Shown here piece after piece: positions 17,427-32,400 of a DNA stretch of 42,301 nucleotides. The position numbers and the translations under genes are program-made. The stretch's first letter is position 1; the number at the start of each line of letters is the position of its first letter. Source of the DNA: Stutzerimonas stutzeri. GTDB lineage: Bacteria; Pseudomonadota; Gammaproteobacteria; Pseudomonadales; Pseudomonadaceae. The notes below the pieces were generated by a model. The model was not told the DNA's origin, made no database searches, and was given only the letters and a program-made list of their open reading frames with translations. The stretch covers positions 1 through 42,301 of the forward strand of contig NZ_JAMOIE010000037.1 of assembly GCF_024448935.1 (NCBI RefSeq). Direction: 5' to 3'.

Positions 17427-20400
17427 TTCGCGTACTCCTGCTCGCCGCCGCTGTAGGGCTTGCTCTTACCGCTTTTCTCCAGCGCTGCGGTGACTTCAGG
17501 CGGCATGTAGTTTTCGTCATGCTTGGCCAGCACTTCATCAGCGACCAGGATGCCGTCCGCGTTCACGCGCCCCAAGGCCACGATGCCCTGCCCTTCACGA
17601 AACAGATCAGGCAAGATCCCCCGGTACTGGATAGTGACCGCTTCGGCATAGTCGGTGACACGAAAGGTCACCGTCAGCGAATCGTTACTGCGTTGTACCG
17701 AGCCCTCTTCGACCATACCGCCTGCCCGAATTCGCGTGCCTTCAGGCGCTTCGCCTGCCGCGATCTGCGTCGGTGTGTAGAAGAGGTTGATATTCTCTTG
17801 CAGGGCCGACAGTGCCAGCGTTACCGCAACACCGACGCCAGCCAGAATCGCCAGAATGATGAACAGACGTTTCTTGCGCACAGGATTCACTTCATTTCCT
17901 CCCGGCGCAAACGACGCGCCTCGTCTTGCAGATAACGCCGACGCGCCAGGACTGGCAGCGCCACGTTGAGAATCAGAACCGCCAGGCTGATGCCGTAGGA
18001 CGTCCAGACGTACAGACCATGGTTACCCATGGCGATGAACTCCGAAAACGACGAAAAATTCATGCTTTACCCACCAGTGCTTTCACTTCCGCCTTGACCC
18101 AGCTGCTTCTCGACTCACGCCGTAGCACCTCGAGGCGCATGCGCATCAGCAGAACCACCGCAAAGAAGCAGTAGAAGCCCAGCACCATGACCAGCAGCGG
18201 CAGCCACATTTCCATCGGCATGGCCGGTTTTTCCGTCACGGTGAAGGTGGCCGGTTGATGAAGCGTGTTCCACCACTCCACCGAATATTTGATGATCGGG
18301 ATGTTCACTACTCCCACGATCGAGAGCACGGCACAAGCCTTGGCCGCGCTGTCGCGATTGGTAATGGCCTGCCCCAGCGCAATGATGCCGAAATACAGAA
18401 ACAGCAGGATCAGCATCGAAGTCAGACGTGCATCCCACACCCACCAAGCCCCCCAGGTGGGCCTGCCCCACACCGCACCGGTGACCAGCGCGATGAAGGT
18501 CATCCAGGCGCCAATGGGCGCCGCTTGCTGGAGTGCGACATCGGCCAGCTTCATTTTCCACACCAGCCCGACCAGCCCCGCAACCGCCAGCATCACATAA
18601 ATGGACTGCGCTAGAAACGCTGCCGGAACGTGGATATAGATGATCCGGAAACTGTTGCCCTGTTGATAATCCTGCGGGGCAAACGCCAGGCCCCAGACCA
18701 CCCCGACCCCAACCAACACCAATGCGGCCCAGGCCAACCATGGCAGCCAACGACCGCTGATGCCGTAAAACCATTTAGGCGAACCCAGTTTGTGGAACCA
18801 TGTCCAGTTCATAGAGCCTGCCTCACACCTGCTACGTTTGCCGATACTGCGCCGCAACCAGGCAACCGCCGCTTGTTCGGGATCATGGAACCCGATGTTG
18901 CGATAATCACTCGTCTCGCATCGGCTAACTGCGTTCCGCTATTGGATAGAAACATTCTGCCAATCCGTCATTCGCCGACGCTGATTCTCAGGCCGGCCGC
19001 TATTGCAAAGGGTGCCAGGGTAACTGCCAGCGCAGTCAGGCTGGAAAGCCACAACAGATAACCCAGCGCAGGCAACCCTTGCAGGGCTGCCTGCAATGCT
19101 CCGCTGCCCAGGATCAAAACGGGGATATAGAGCGGGAGGATAAGCAGCGCCAGCAGCAAACCGCCGCGCTTGAGCCCGACGGTCAAGGCCGCCCCGACGG
19201 CCCCCAACAGGCTCAGCACCGGCGTACCCAGCAGCAGCGACATCAGCAGCACCGGCAGTGCGCTGACCGGCATGCCGAGCATGAGGCCCAGCAACGGCGC
19301 CAGAAGCACCAGCGCCAATCCGGAGAACATCCAGTGTGCCAGCACCTTGGCGAGAACCAGAAGCGCCAAGGGGTGCGGCGAAACGACCCACTGCTCAAGC
19401 GATCCATCTTCGAAATCACTGCGAAACAGTCCGTCCAGCGAAAGCAGCACTGCCAATAACGCGGCGACCCAGACCAACCCGGGCGAAATGGTCTGCAACA
19501 GCTGCGACTCAGGTCCGACCGCCAGGGGAAACAGAGCAATGACGATGGCGAAGAACACCAATGGATTGGCCAGTTCTGCCGGTCGACGGAACAACAGCCG
19601 GCTTTCGCGAGCCAGCAACAGCGTAAAGACGTTGCTCATGCGGCTCGCTGTCCCAGATCGATTTCGCGGAAGCCTGCCGGCAACTCAGCGAGCGAATGGT
19701 GAGTGGTCAGCACGACCATGCCGCCTTGTTCGCAGTGGCATGCAAGATGCCGTTCGAGCTGGGCCACGCCACCCTTGTCGAGCGCCGTGAAGGGCTCATC
19801 GAGAATCCACAAAGGGGGCGGCGACAGATACAGCCGGGCCAACCCGACCCGGCGCTGTTGACCGGCGGAAAGCGTATGACAGGGCACGTCTTCGAAACCG
19901 CGCAGCCCCACGGCATCAAGCGCCTGCCAGATGGCATCGCGCGACGCCGGCTGATGCAATGCGCACAGCCAGGTGAGATTTTCCTCGGCGCTCAGCAAGC
20001 CCTTGATGCCAGCCGCATGACCGATCCACAACAGGTTGCGGGCCAATTCGCCGCGCTGGCTTTCCAGCGTTTTCCCCTTCAGCAAGACCTCCCCGGCGGT
20101 TGGCTGCATCAAGCCAGACAGCAACCGCAGCAGGCTCGTCTTGCCACTGCCATTGGGGCCGGCGATCTGCAACATTTCCCCTTTGATGATCTGCAGGTCT
20201 AACCTCTCGAACAGCAGGCGCCAGTCTCGCTCGCAGGAAAGCGCCACAGTTTCAAGAAAGGGACTGGACACGCTAGGGCTACCTCAAGATGAAAGGAGCC
20301 CGGCCGCTACATCGTGATCGGGCGGGCGGCATCGTGATCGGGCGGGCGGCGGAATTATACATGCCGAACCCTGGCGCCAAAGACCACAATGTAGAAAGGT

Positions 20401-23400
20401 TGTAAGAGCATTTAAGTAAGATGACCGAGATCAAAAGCACTCAGGCAATTCCCGCCGCTGGTCCAGCCCGCCCGACAGTGGCGCCTGCTGACCTGGCGTT
20501 GAAATTGCTGCAACCGATGCAGGGACTGCTTGCCGCTGGCGAGAGTGCCGAGGCGGAAGTCATCAGTATCAAGGAGGCGCTGCAGAGCTTTCAGCTGACG
20601 CTGCGCCTGACCCTGGCCAACGGACGACAGGCAACGGTCGAAACGACCAGCCCGAAGGCCGCCGCACCCGGAGCCGCCCTGCTCATCACCGCCGTGTCCG
20701 ATTCGCGCCTGATGGCCACCCTGCAGCCCGGCCATCGCCAGCCGCAGAGCAGCATCGATCTTTCGCAACTGCCAATGGGCAGCGTGGTGCAAGGCAAGGT
20801 GACGGCCAGCCAGCAGACCCAGCAGGACGGCAGGCTTCTTTTCAAGGTCGTGATCACCCTGCTCAATTCGCCGCTCGCTGGACAAAGGCTCAACATCGAA
20901 TCCGCTATGCCGCTCGCGCCGGGCAGCCTGATCACAGCACGCATTCAGGGCGACCAGTCATTGGTTTTCGTGCCACAGAGCGGCCGCCTCGATCAGTGGG
21001 TGCTGGGTCAACAGCTGACCGCGCAGCATGGCCGCCAAGGCTCGATTGAGGGGTTGCTCAGCGCGCTCGGATCCAGCCCGGCGCTGCCCGACCCGTTGCG
21101 CGGGGCAGCCGAGCGGCTGCTCGGCCTGGTGCCGGATATGCAACAGCTTGGCGACGCCAAGGCGTTGGCGCAGGCACTGGCGCGCAGCGGGGTGTTTCTC
21201 GAAAGTAGCCTTCTGCGTGGCGAAGCAAGCAATCTGCCGACCGACATGAAAGCCGCTCTGCTACGCCTGATCGCGCAACTGCCGGGCCTGCCGGGTGGAG
21301 GACCGCTAACAGCGGCGCAGGCCGGTGCAAACCTCGGCCAGGCTCTGCCGGCGTTCGCCCGTAATGCGCTCGGTGCGCTTGGCCAGCCAAATCCACGCCA
21401 GTTGGCGCAACACTTTCCTTTGCCGAGCCGACTGCTGCCCAGCGCCGATGAAGAAGCCGACCTTGAGATCCTGCTGAAACTGGCGGCGGCTGCAGTATCG
21501 CGGCTACAGACACACCAATTGTCCAGCCTTGCCCAGACACAGACCAATTCGGACGGTACCCAGGTTACAACCTGGCAGCTTGAGGTGCCGATGCGCGACC
21601 AGCGCGATATCGTGCCACTGCAGGTGAAATTCCAACGTGAAGACGAGTCTCAGCAAAACCGCAAGGACAAACCGGAAACGCTGTGGAAGGTCGAGCTCGC
21701 ATTCGATGTCGCTCCCCTCGGCCCGCTGCAAGTCCAGGCACAATTGCTACAGGGTAGCCTTTCGAGCCAGATCTGGGCCGAACGCAGCGGTACCGCCGAG
21801 CTGATCTCGGCAGAGCTCGAGCACCTGCGTCAGCGGCTGGTCACGGCCGGGTTGAATGTCGGCGAACTGGCCTGCCGACAGGGAACGCCGCCGCAAGGTC
21901 CGCACACTTCTCTGGATCAACGCTTCGTGGATGAAACCGCATGATCCCCCGCACACCGCGCCAGGCCATCGCACTCACCTATGATGGCGCCAGCGCACCC
22001 ACCCTGTCAGCGAAGGGCGACGACGAATTGGCCGAAGCGATACTGGCTATCGCCCGCGAACACGACGTGCCGATCTACGAAAATGCCGAACTGGTCAAAC
22101 TGCTGGCGCGCCTGGAGCTGGGCGATGCGATTCCGCAAGCGCTGTATCGCAGCCTCGCCGAGATCATCGCCTTCGCCTGGTACCTGAAAGGCAAATGTCC
22201 GCCAGGCTTTAGCGATCCTCGAGACACACCGGACGTTCCGCGACTCAATGAGCCTGGGCATTGAGCGTTGCGCGGCTATCGATCCGGCCCTTCTGCTGAG
22301 CTTTCCTGGCATCAATCAGGATTGCGGCGCGCCTGATGCAACTTGCGCATCAGCTCGGCTTCGGACTGGGACAGACCGCAGGATTGCGTCAGATCATCGA
22401 CGCTGGCACCCATACCAACCAGTCTGGCCGCTTGGGAAAAGGCGAAGGTGTGCGGATCGCGCTGCTCGAGTTGGCCCAGCTTTTCAGGCAACGGGGCAAC
22501 GATGCGCGACAGCTCATGCAGCTCTTTGCCCAGTCGAACGTTGCTTTCCAGGTAGTCATCCAGCCGGGTGGTGAGCGCCTTGATGCGCTGGTCACGGGCA
22601 GCGTCTGCGAGCGCTTGCGTTTGTGCCTGCTGGCGCTGGCGGCGGAACAGCCAGATGCAGCAACCGAGCAATGCGAGGCAGCATAAGGCAAGCGCAACGA
22701 CTGCCGCTACCAGCGACGCGATCATGTTTCAGATGCTCTCAAGTTCCGCCCATTCTTCTTCGCTCATCATCTTGTCCAGTTCGACCAGAATCAGCAGCTC
22801 ATTGTTCTTGTTGCACACGCCTTGGATAAACTTCGCCGATTCATCGTTACCGACGTTGGGTGCGGTTTCGATCTCCGATTGGCGCAGGTAGACCACCTCG
22901 GCAACGCTGTCGACCAGGATGCCGACCACCTGGCGGTCAGCCTCGATGATGACAATCCGGGTGTTGTCCGACACCGGCGCCGTGTCGAGACCAAAGCGCT
23001 GGCGTGTATCGATCACCGTAACCACGTTGCCGCGCTGGTTGATGATGCCCAGCACATGGCTGGGCGCACCCGGCACGGGGGCGATTTCGGTATAGCGCAG
23101 CACTTCCTGAACCTGCATCACGTTGATGCCATAGGTCTCGTTATCCAGACGGAAGGTTACCCATTGCAGGACCGGATCATCGGAACCCTGTGCGGAAGTC
23201 ATCTTCATAGCCCCACCTCTTCATGTACCGCACTGGCGGTGATTCCATCGATTACTCGGGGCGCTTGCGTGCCCCTCTGTTTGTTCAAGTCGTTACCACG
23301 GAACGCCCTTGAGATGTCGGGTCGCACCGCTGGCGATCAGCTCGGCGAGCGCGGTCACGTCCAGCAGCGCACACATGTGGTCAATCACCGTCCCGGCGAG

Positions 23401-26400
23401 CCAAGGGCGCTGAGTACGCTGAGTGCGCCACTTCACTTCTTTCGGGTCCAGACGAATCGAGCGGCTGACCTGGTGTACCGCCAGCCCCCACTCATAGCCC
23501 TGCACCGAAATCACATACTGAAGTCCGTCGCGGAAATCGTCGCGATACCGCTCAGCCATGACCCAGCGCGCGGTATCCAGCACTTTCAGATTGCCTGCCT
23601 GGCTCGGCAAGATGCCGAGGAACCAGGCAGGCTGGCCGAACAACGGCGTCAGTTCCTGCCCGGCAAGCGGATAGATCGAGCCGAGACTGACCAACGGCAC
23701 CGCCAGCGTTAGCCCGGCCACGTCGAACAACAGGCACTCGAACGGCTCCTCGCCCCACTCCGGCGGGCGGCTCAGGATCGCTGGCGGACCGCCCGGCGCC
23801 TGGCCCTGCGACTCGAGAATGGCAACGGGTTCGACCGGTACAGGCGGTGCCTTCGCGGGTAACTCAGGTGGCAATTCGAGCAACGGCTGCGCCTCGACTA
23901 TCACCGGAACGGCAACAGCTTCGGATTCGGGCGGAGTAACCGGGCGCAGCGCAACCACCCGCTGTGCATCGCGCTGTTGCTCCTCGAGCACGGCAGCCTG
24001 AAACTCGTCTGGACTGACCGATTCGGCCAGTCCGATGACGGCGTCCTGCAACAGGGCGTCGAGATATGACTGCAGCGCCTGTTGCGATCGGCTTTCTTTA
24101 AGAACGGTACGACTCATGGAACCAACTCGTGCGAACCCACTGGATAGGCTATCGGCCGCACCCCTGTCGAACTTGAACTGCGAACGCGGCCATACGTCGT
24201 CATTCAGGCCACCTGCGGCGGAGCTTGCGCCGCCAGCAGTGTCTTGAGCAGGGCGCGATAGGCGAGCACGCCTCGGCTGCCGGGATCATGCTGGGACGGC
24301 GTCAGGCCGGCACGGCTGGCATCGCGCAAACGGGTATCGATCGGAATGAAGGCTTGCCAGAGGTTGTCCTGGTAACCGTTACGCAGGACCTTTAGCGTGC
24401 TCATCGAGGCTGCGGTGCGGCGATCAAACATCGTCGGCACGATGGTGTAAGGCAAGGCCTGCCGGCGCGATCGATTGATCATGCTCAGCGTGCTGACCAT
24501 CCGCTCCAGGCCCTTCATGGCCAGAAACTCGGTTTGCACCGGAATGATCAACTGCTGGCTGGCTGCCAGCGCGTTTACCATCAGAACCCCAAGCAGCGGC
24601 GGGCTGTCGATGATGGCGTAGTCGAAATCCTGCCAGAGCTGCGAAAGACTCTTGGCGATGACCAGCCCGAGACCGTTCTGGCCGGGGGACTGACGCTCCA
24701 GCGTCGCCAGTACCGTGCTGGATGGCAACAGGGAAAGGCGTTCATGGCTGGTCGGCAGCAGCAGTTGCCAAGGCAAACCCTCGGGAACCGTGCCCTGGTG
24801 CTGGAACAGGTCGAAGACGCTGTGATCGAGGTTGTCCGGGTCATGGCCGAAATAGCTCGTCATCGAACCATGGGGGTCGAGATCCAGCGCTACGACCCGC
24901 TTGCCCGAATCGGCCAGCAAACCGGCAAGTGCAATGGAGGTAGTGGTCTTGCCCACTCCGCCTTTTTGATTGGCTACAGCCCAGACTCTCATATGTGTCT
25001 TTCCATCCGATCGAACCAGACCGGGATCGGCCGTCTCGACCTTGGCCGGCGACGGAGAATTGACGACGCCGCGAGCGGCACCTAACGATCAGAAGAAACA
25101 GCACGTTGTGTGCCAGGTTGCGGGGCCGCTCCGACAGGTCGAGCATTCCCACTTCCCACGCCACTGACGCTGCGCCGCACCTCCAGGTTGCGTGAAACAA
25201 CCAGAATCACCCGACGATTGCGCGCCCTGCCCTCGGCAGTGGAATTGTCCGCAATGGGCTGAAATTCGCCGTAACCCACTGCGGCCAGGCGTGCCGGGTC
25301 GACACCGTCGGCCGCTAGCATCCGCACCACACTGCCGGCACGTGCGGCGGAAAGCTCCCAGTTGGTAGGAAACGTTTCGGTGTTGATCGGCAGGTTGTCA
25401 GTGAACCCTTCGACATGGATGGGGTTGTCGAAAGGCGCCAGAATCCCGGCAATCTTCTCCAAGAGATCGAACGCATGATCGTTGGGCAACGCATCGCCAC
25501 TGGGAAACAGCAGGCTCGAATTCAGTTCGATTTCAACCCAGAGTTCATTGCCGCGAATCGTCAGTTGCTTCGAATCGATCAGATCGGCAAAGGCCGCCTG
25601 CATGCTCTGCATGATGCTTTGCAGCGGATCGATTGGCTGCTGAGACGATTGCGGCGCGTCGATCTGGAATGCATCCGGCTGCGTGATACGTGGTGTCTGT
25701 TCACCGATCGGAATCGGCTTGACCGCTCGGTCGACCTGATTGAAAACGCCTACCAACGAATCGGACAGAATCTTGTATTTACCCTCATTGAGCGAAGAGA
25801 TTGAGTACATCACCACGAAGAGGGCGAACAGCAGGGTGATGAAATCCGCGTAGGACACCAGCCAACGTTCGTGATTCTCCGGCTCTTCGCGAGTGCGGCG
25901 ACGGGCCATTCAGATGCCTCCAGCGTTTAGCGCGCCACTCAGCGAGCCAGGCGTTTCAGAGCCTGAGCGGATGATCGTCTTGACTGGAGTCTTTTCCATC
26001 TTGGTTCCCGGGACCGCAGCGGCAAGGGTGCCGTTGGCATTCCGTCAGTTAATCGATGAACCCCTGGAGCTTCATTTCGATTGAACGAGGGTTTTCTCCT
26101 TCGGCAATCGACAGAACCCCTTCCAACAACATTTCGCGGTAAGCGGTCTGCTGCTGCACCACGCTCTTGAGCTTGTTGCCCATCGGCAACGCCAGCAGGT
26201 TGGCAAAGGCCACACCGTAAATCGTGGCAACGAATGCAACCGCAATACCACTGCCCAGCTGACTGGGATCGGCGAGATTGCCCATGACATGTATCAGCCC
26301 CATCACCGCACCGATGATGCCTACCGTGGGCGAATAGCCACCCATGCTCTCGAACACTTTTGCGGCCCTCAGATCGCGGGTTTCCTGCGTGTACAGGTCA

Positions 26401-29400
26401 ACCTCGAGAATGCTGCGAATCACTTCCGGCTCAGCACCATCGACCAGCAGCTGCAAGCCTTTGCGTGCGTAGGGATCAGGCTCGGTTTCGGCGCTCGGCT
26501 CAAGACCCAGCAAACCCTCCTTGCGCGCCGTGGCGCTCCAGCTCGTGACCAAACTGATTCCACGGACCATGTCGATACGCGGGGGAAAAAAAATCCACCC
26601 CAGCACCGACATTGCGCGCATGAACACCGCCATGGGCGTCTGCAGCAGCACCGCACCGAGCGTACCGCCGAGCACGATCAGTGCGGCCGGGCCATTGAGC
26701 AGCGCCGACACATGCCCGCCTTCGAGGAAGTTACCGCCGACAATGGCAACAAACGCAAGGACCAGCCCGATCAGGCTGAGCACATCCATCAGAGGCACGC
26801 CTCGCTCAGATGGCGACCGATGTCATCAAGCCCGTAGACGGCATCGCTGAGGTTGGCCTTGACCACTGCCATCGGCATGCCATAAATCACACAACTGGCC
26901 TCATCCTGCGCCCATACCTGGCTGCCGCTCTGCTTGAGCATCCGCGCGCCTTCACGGCCGTCAGCCCCCATACCGGTCAGCACGACCGCCAGCACCTTGT
27001 CTCCGTACGCCTTGGCGGCTGATCCAAAGGTGACGTCGACGCAGGGCCTGTAATTGAGGCGCTCGTCGCCCGGCAGGATGCGTACTGTGCCGCGCCCGTC
27101 GACCATCAGCTGTTTGCCGCCCGGTGCCAGCAGTGCCAAGCCTGGACGTAACAGATCGCCGTCTTCGGCTTCCTTGACGCGGATATTGCAGAGCTTGTCC
27201 AGACGTTCGGCGAAGGCTTTGGTAAATGCGGCCGGCATGTGCTGGATCAGCACGATAGGCGCCGGAAAGTTGCCAGGCAGCTGCGTTAGCACGCGCTGAA
27301 GCGCCACCGGCCCGCCAGTCGAGGTGCCGATGGCGACCAGCCGGTACGACTTTCGACGAGGCGCCGAAGCCGGCGCCGTATGGCCGGGCGTCGTATGCCG
27401 GGCGCCAGGAGCCGTGCCCGACACGACGCCGGCTGACCGCCCCCCCGGCACGGTCGCAGCCGGAGCGACACTGGTACTGCTGAAGCGGCGATTGCTGCGC
27501 GAAATCGTATGGACCTTCTCGCAGAGCAGCTGCTTGACCTTGTCCGGATTGCGCGAAATGTCCTCGAAATTCTTCGGCAGAAAATCCACCGCTCCGGCGT
27601 CCAGCGCATCGAGCGTCACCCTCGCGCCTTCGTGGGTAAGCGAAGAGAACATCAGCACCGGGGTCGGACAACGCTGCATGATCTGCCGCACCGCGGTGAT
27701 GCCGTCCATCATCGGCATCTCGTAGTCCATGGTGATGACGTCCGGTTTCAACGCCAGCGCCTGATCGATTGCCTCGCGTCCGTTGGTCGCGGTGCCGATT
27801 ACCTGGATATTCGAATCCGAAGAAAGGATCTCCGATACTCGGCGGCGAAAAAAGCCGGAATCGTCCACCACCAGGACCTTGACTGCCATAAAACAACTCC
27901 TAGCGACAGCGGTCCGTGAACACCCGCTGCCTACTGATCAGATCCGGCGTGCGTAACGCTTGAGCATGCTCGGGACATCCAGGATCAAGGCGATACGACC
28001 ATCGCCAGTGATAGTCGCACCGGACATGCCCGGAGTGCCTTGCAGCATCTTGCCCAACGGCTTGATCACCACCTCTTCCTGCCCCACCAGCTGATCGACG
28101 ACGAAGCCGATACTCTGGTTGCCGACGTTGAGGATCACCACGTGCCCTTCACGCTGCTCTTCGAGCGCGGCGCCGCGCACCAGCCAGCGCTTGAGATAGA
28201 ACAGCGGCAGCGCCTTGTCGCGCACGATCACCACTTCCTGACCATCAACCACGTTGGTACGGGACAGATCGAGGTGGAAGATCTCATTCACACTGACCAG
28301 CGGGAAAGCGAACGCCTGATTGCCCAGCATCACCATCAGGGTTGGCATGATCGCCAGCGTCAGGGGCACTTTGATTACAACGCGCGAGCCCTGGCCTTTG
28401 TTGGAGACGACGTTGACCGTGCCGTTGAGCTGCGAAATCTTGGTCTTGACCACATCCATGCCAACGCCGCGGCCGGACACGTCGGAGATCTCCGTCTTGG
28501 TCGAGAAGCCCGGCGCAAAGATCAGATTGTAGGATTCCAGATCGCTCAGGCGATCGGCTGCGTCCTTGTCGAGCAAGCCCTTCTCCACCGCCTTGGCGCG
28601 CAGGACCTCGGCATCCATGCCTTTGCCGTCATCGGTGATCAGCAACAGGATGTGGTCGCCTTCCTGTTCAGCGGAGAGCACGACCTTGCCGGTGCGCGGC
28701 TTGCCGGCAGCTTCGCGCTCTTCCGGTGTCTCGATGCCGTGATCCACCGCGTTGCGCACCAGGTGCACCAGCGGATCGGCCAGTGCCTCCACAAGGTTCT
28801 TGTCCAGGTCGGTTTCTTCGCCGACCAGCTCCAGATTGATCTCTTTCTTGAGGCTGCGTGCCAGGTCACGAACCAGACGGGGGAAGCGGCCGAAGACCTT
28901 CTTGATCGGCTGCATGCGCGTTTTCATCACGGCGCTCTGCAAGTCAGCGGTCACCACATCGAGGTTGGACACGGCCTTGGCCATGGCCTCATCGGCACTG
29001 TTGGAGCCCAGGCGCACCAAGCGGTTACGCACCAGCACCAGTTCACCCACCATGTTCATGATTTCATCGAGCCGCACGGTATCGACTCGAACAGTCGTTT
29101 CAGCCTCGCTCGCGGACTTCTCCGGAGCGGCAACAGGCCTGGATGCAAGCTCCGCTTTCGCCGGGGCAGCAGCCTTGCTCGCTACGGCATTTGCTGCCGG
29201 TTTCGCTGGCGCAGCCTGGTTCTCGGCAGGCACAGCTGCAGCCGCGACTGGCGTGGCCGCATCGGGTTCAAATTTGCCCTTTCCATGCAGTTGGTCCAGC
29301 AGCGCTTCGAATTCGTCGTCACTGATGTCATCGCCACCCGCCGCGGCTGGCTTGTCAACGGACCCGACGGGGGCAGCAGGCGCAGCGGCAGCCGGTTCGG

Positions 29401-32400
29401 CGAACCGGCCTTTGCCATGCAGTTGATCGAGTAACGCCTCGAATTCGTCGTCGGTAATCTCGTCGCTGGCAGACTGTCCCGCCACCGCAGCCGTACTGGT
29501 CACCGCAGTCGATTGCTGCTCCGTGGCGAATTGACCCTTTCCATGGAGCTGATCGAGCAGTGCTTCGAACTCCTCGTCGGTAATTTCATCCGGGGCGTTT
29601 GAAGACGGCGCCTCGGCAGATTCGTCCAGCGCGCCAAGAAACTGCTCGAACTCGCTGTCGGCGGTCATGGCGGGCTCAGGCTCGACAGACGCTTCGACTA
29701 GGGGTTGCTGCGCTCCGGCCGGCTCGGCCAAACGGGCCAGCGCTGCCAGCAGCTCGGGCGTCGCCGGGGTTACTTCGGTCCGCTCGCGCACCTGGCTAAA
29801 CATTTCATTGATGGAGTCCAGGGCCTGCAGCACGACATCCATCAATTCCGAGTCGACGCGACGCTCACCCTTGCGCAGGATGTCGAAGACGTTTTCAGCG
29901 ATGTGGCAGCACTCCACCAACTCATGCAGCTGGAGAAACCCGGCACCGCCTTTTACCGTATGGAAACCGCGAAAAATCGCATTGAGCAAGGCTGTGTCAT
30001 CGGGGCTGCTTTCCAGCTCCACCAACTGCTCTGACAATAGTTCGAGAATCTCGCCGGCCTCTACCAGGAAATCCTGGAGGATTTCTTCATCGGCGTCGAA
30101 GCTCATATTTAACTTCCCCTAAAAGCCCAGGCTCGAAAGCAGATCATCAACGTCGTCCTGCCCGGATACGACACCTTCACGTATATCGGCATGCATCTGC
30201 GGACCTTCACCATTGGAAGGCTGTTTTTCCTGTTTTTTCATTGCCTGCTCGGCGCGCATCGCTTCGCGGTCGTGCTGGATGCCCGCCACGCGGTCAACCT
30301 GGCCGGCCATCAGCACCAGATTAAGCAGGTTACTTTCGAGTTCGGTAATGAGCCGGGTCACTCGTTTGATCACCTGACCGGTAAGATCCTGGAAATCCTG
30401 GGCCAGCATGATTTCGCTAAGGTTCTGCGACAGCTGGCTGCCATCGTTCATGCTGCGCTGGAGAAACTGGTCGATGCGCCTGACCAGCTCACGGAACTGT
30501 TCAGCGTTCATATCGCGCCGCATGAAGCGCTGCCAGTCGGCGGTCAGGCTCTGCGCCTCATAGCTGACGTAGTTCACCAGCGGCGCCGACTCTTCAACCA
30601 GGTCCATGGTGCGGTTGGCTGCTTTTTCGGTCATATCCACGACGTAGGACAACCGGTCCGTGGCGTCGGTAATTGGGGAAGGGTCGCCGCCGGTCGCACA
30701 GGTATCCATTTCCAGCTTGACGATGGCGTTGTGCAGCTCACGCGTGAGTTTGCCAACCTCCTGGTATAGTCCCAGGTTGCGTGCCTGATTGAGCTCATTG
30801 AACATCTGCGTCGCTTCTTCGAAGCGGCCTTGCTGCAGACTTTCGATCAATTGGGGTGCATGAGCCCTCAGAGTCGCTTCGAACTCTGCCAGGCCTTGGT
30901 CTGCTTGCGTCATAGTGCCCTCGCGGCGTTACTGCTTCAGCCGTTGACGCGCTCGAAGATCTTTTCGATCTTCTCTTTGAGCACCTGAGCCGTGAATGGC
31001 TTGACCACGTATCCGTTAACGCCGGCCTGTGCGGCCTCGATGATCTGGTCGCGCTTCGCCTCGGCAGTCACCATCAGCACCGGAAGATGCTTCAAGCGCT
31101 CATCCGCACGCACCACACGCAGCAGATCGATGCCGCTCATGCCGGGCATGTTCCAGTCAGTGACGAGAAAATCGAAACTGCCACTTTTCAACATCGGTAG
31201 AGCAGTAGTGCCGTCATCCGCTTCGGCGGTATTGGTGAAGCCCAGATCGCGCAAGAGGTTCTTGATGATCCGTCTCATGGTCGAGAAGTCATCGACGATG
31301 AGGATTTTCATGTTCTTGTCCAAGTACACCTCCGTAAATCCCGAATCCGAGACCTGCTCACGGTCTGTTTGCGAGCCTCATGAATGAAGCTCGTAAGCGG
31401 TCTCTAATGCTTTTGTCGCAAACCGGTCGTTAACGCGCGCGCCACTCGCCAAGACGAGCCCGCAGACGGGCCGCGCACTGGCTGTGCAACTGGCTCACCC
31501 GTGACTCACTGACACCCAGTACCTGACCGATTTCCTTCAAGTTCAACTCTTCGTCGTAATACAGCGAAAGCACCAACTTTTCACGTTCGGGCAGGTTACT
31601 GATGGCCTCGGCCAACGCCTGTTGGAAACGCTCGTCTTCAAGATCGCGGGACGGTTCCGGATGGGTGCTGGCTGCATCCTCCTCGAACTCGCCATGCTCG
31701 CCTTCCTGAAGCAGATCATCGAAGCTGAACAGGCGGCTGCCCAGGGTGTCGCCCAGAATGCCGTAGTACTCATCGAGACTCAATTTAAGTTCGGCCGCAA
31801 CGTCCTGATCTTTAGCGTCGCGTCCTGTTCTTGCCTCAATGGCCCGAATCGCCTCACTGACCATGCGCGAGTTTCGGTGTACCGAACGCGGCGCCCAGTC
31901 ACCCTTGCGCACCTCGTCGAGCATGGCACCGCGGATGCGGATACCGGCATAAGTCTCGAAACTCGCCCCTTTTCCGGCGTCATATTTTTTTGACGCCTCC
32001 AGCAAGCCGATCATGCCGGCCTGCATCAGGTCGTCGACCTGCACGCTCGCCGGCAAACGCGCCAGGAGGTGATAGGCAATGCGCTTGACCAGCGGCGCGT
32101 ACTGATCGATGAGCTGGTATTGGGAGTCTTTAGCCTGAGCTTTGCTGTAATACATACCGAATCCAGCCGCTATTGTTCGTTAGGCTCTGCGGCGGGCCTG
32201 ACCAGGCGCTCCACAAAGAACTCCAGATGACCGCGTGGCGTTGCCGGCAACGGCCAGGTGTCCACCTTCTGGGCGACAGCCCTGAACGCCAGCGAGCACT
32301 TTGCACGCGGGTAGGCCTCGTAGACGGCGCGCTGCTTCTGCACGGCCTTGCGCACCGATTCGTCGTAGGGAATCGCGCCGACATATTGCAGCGCCACGTC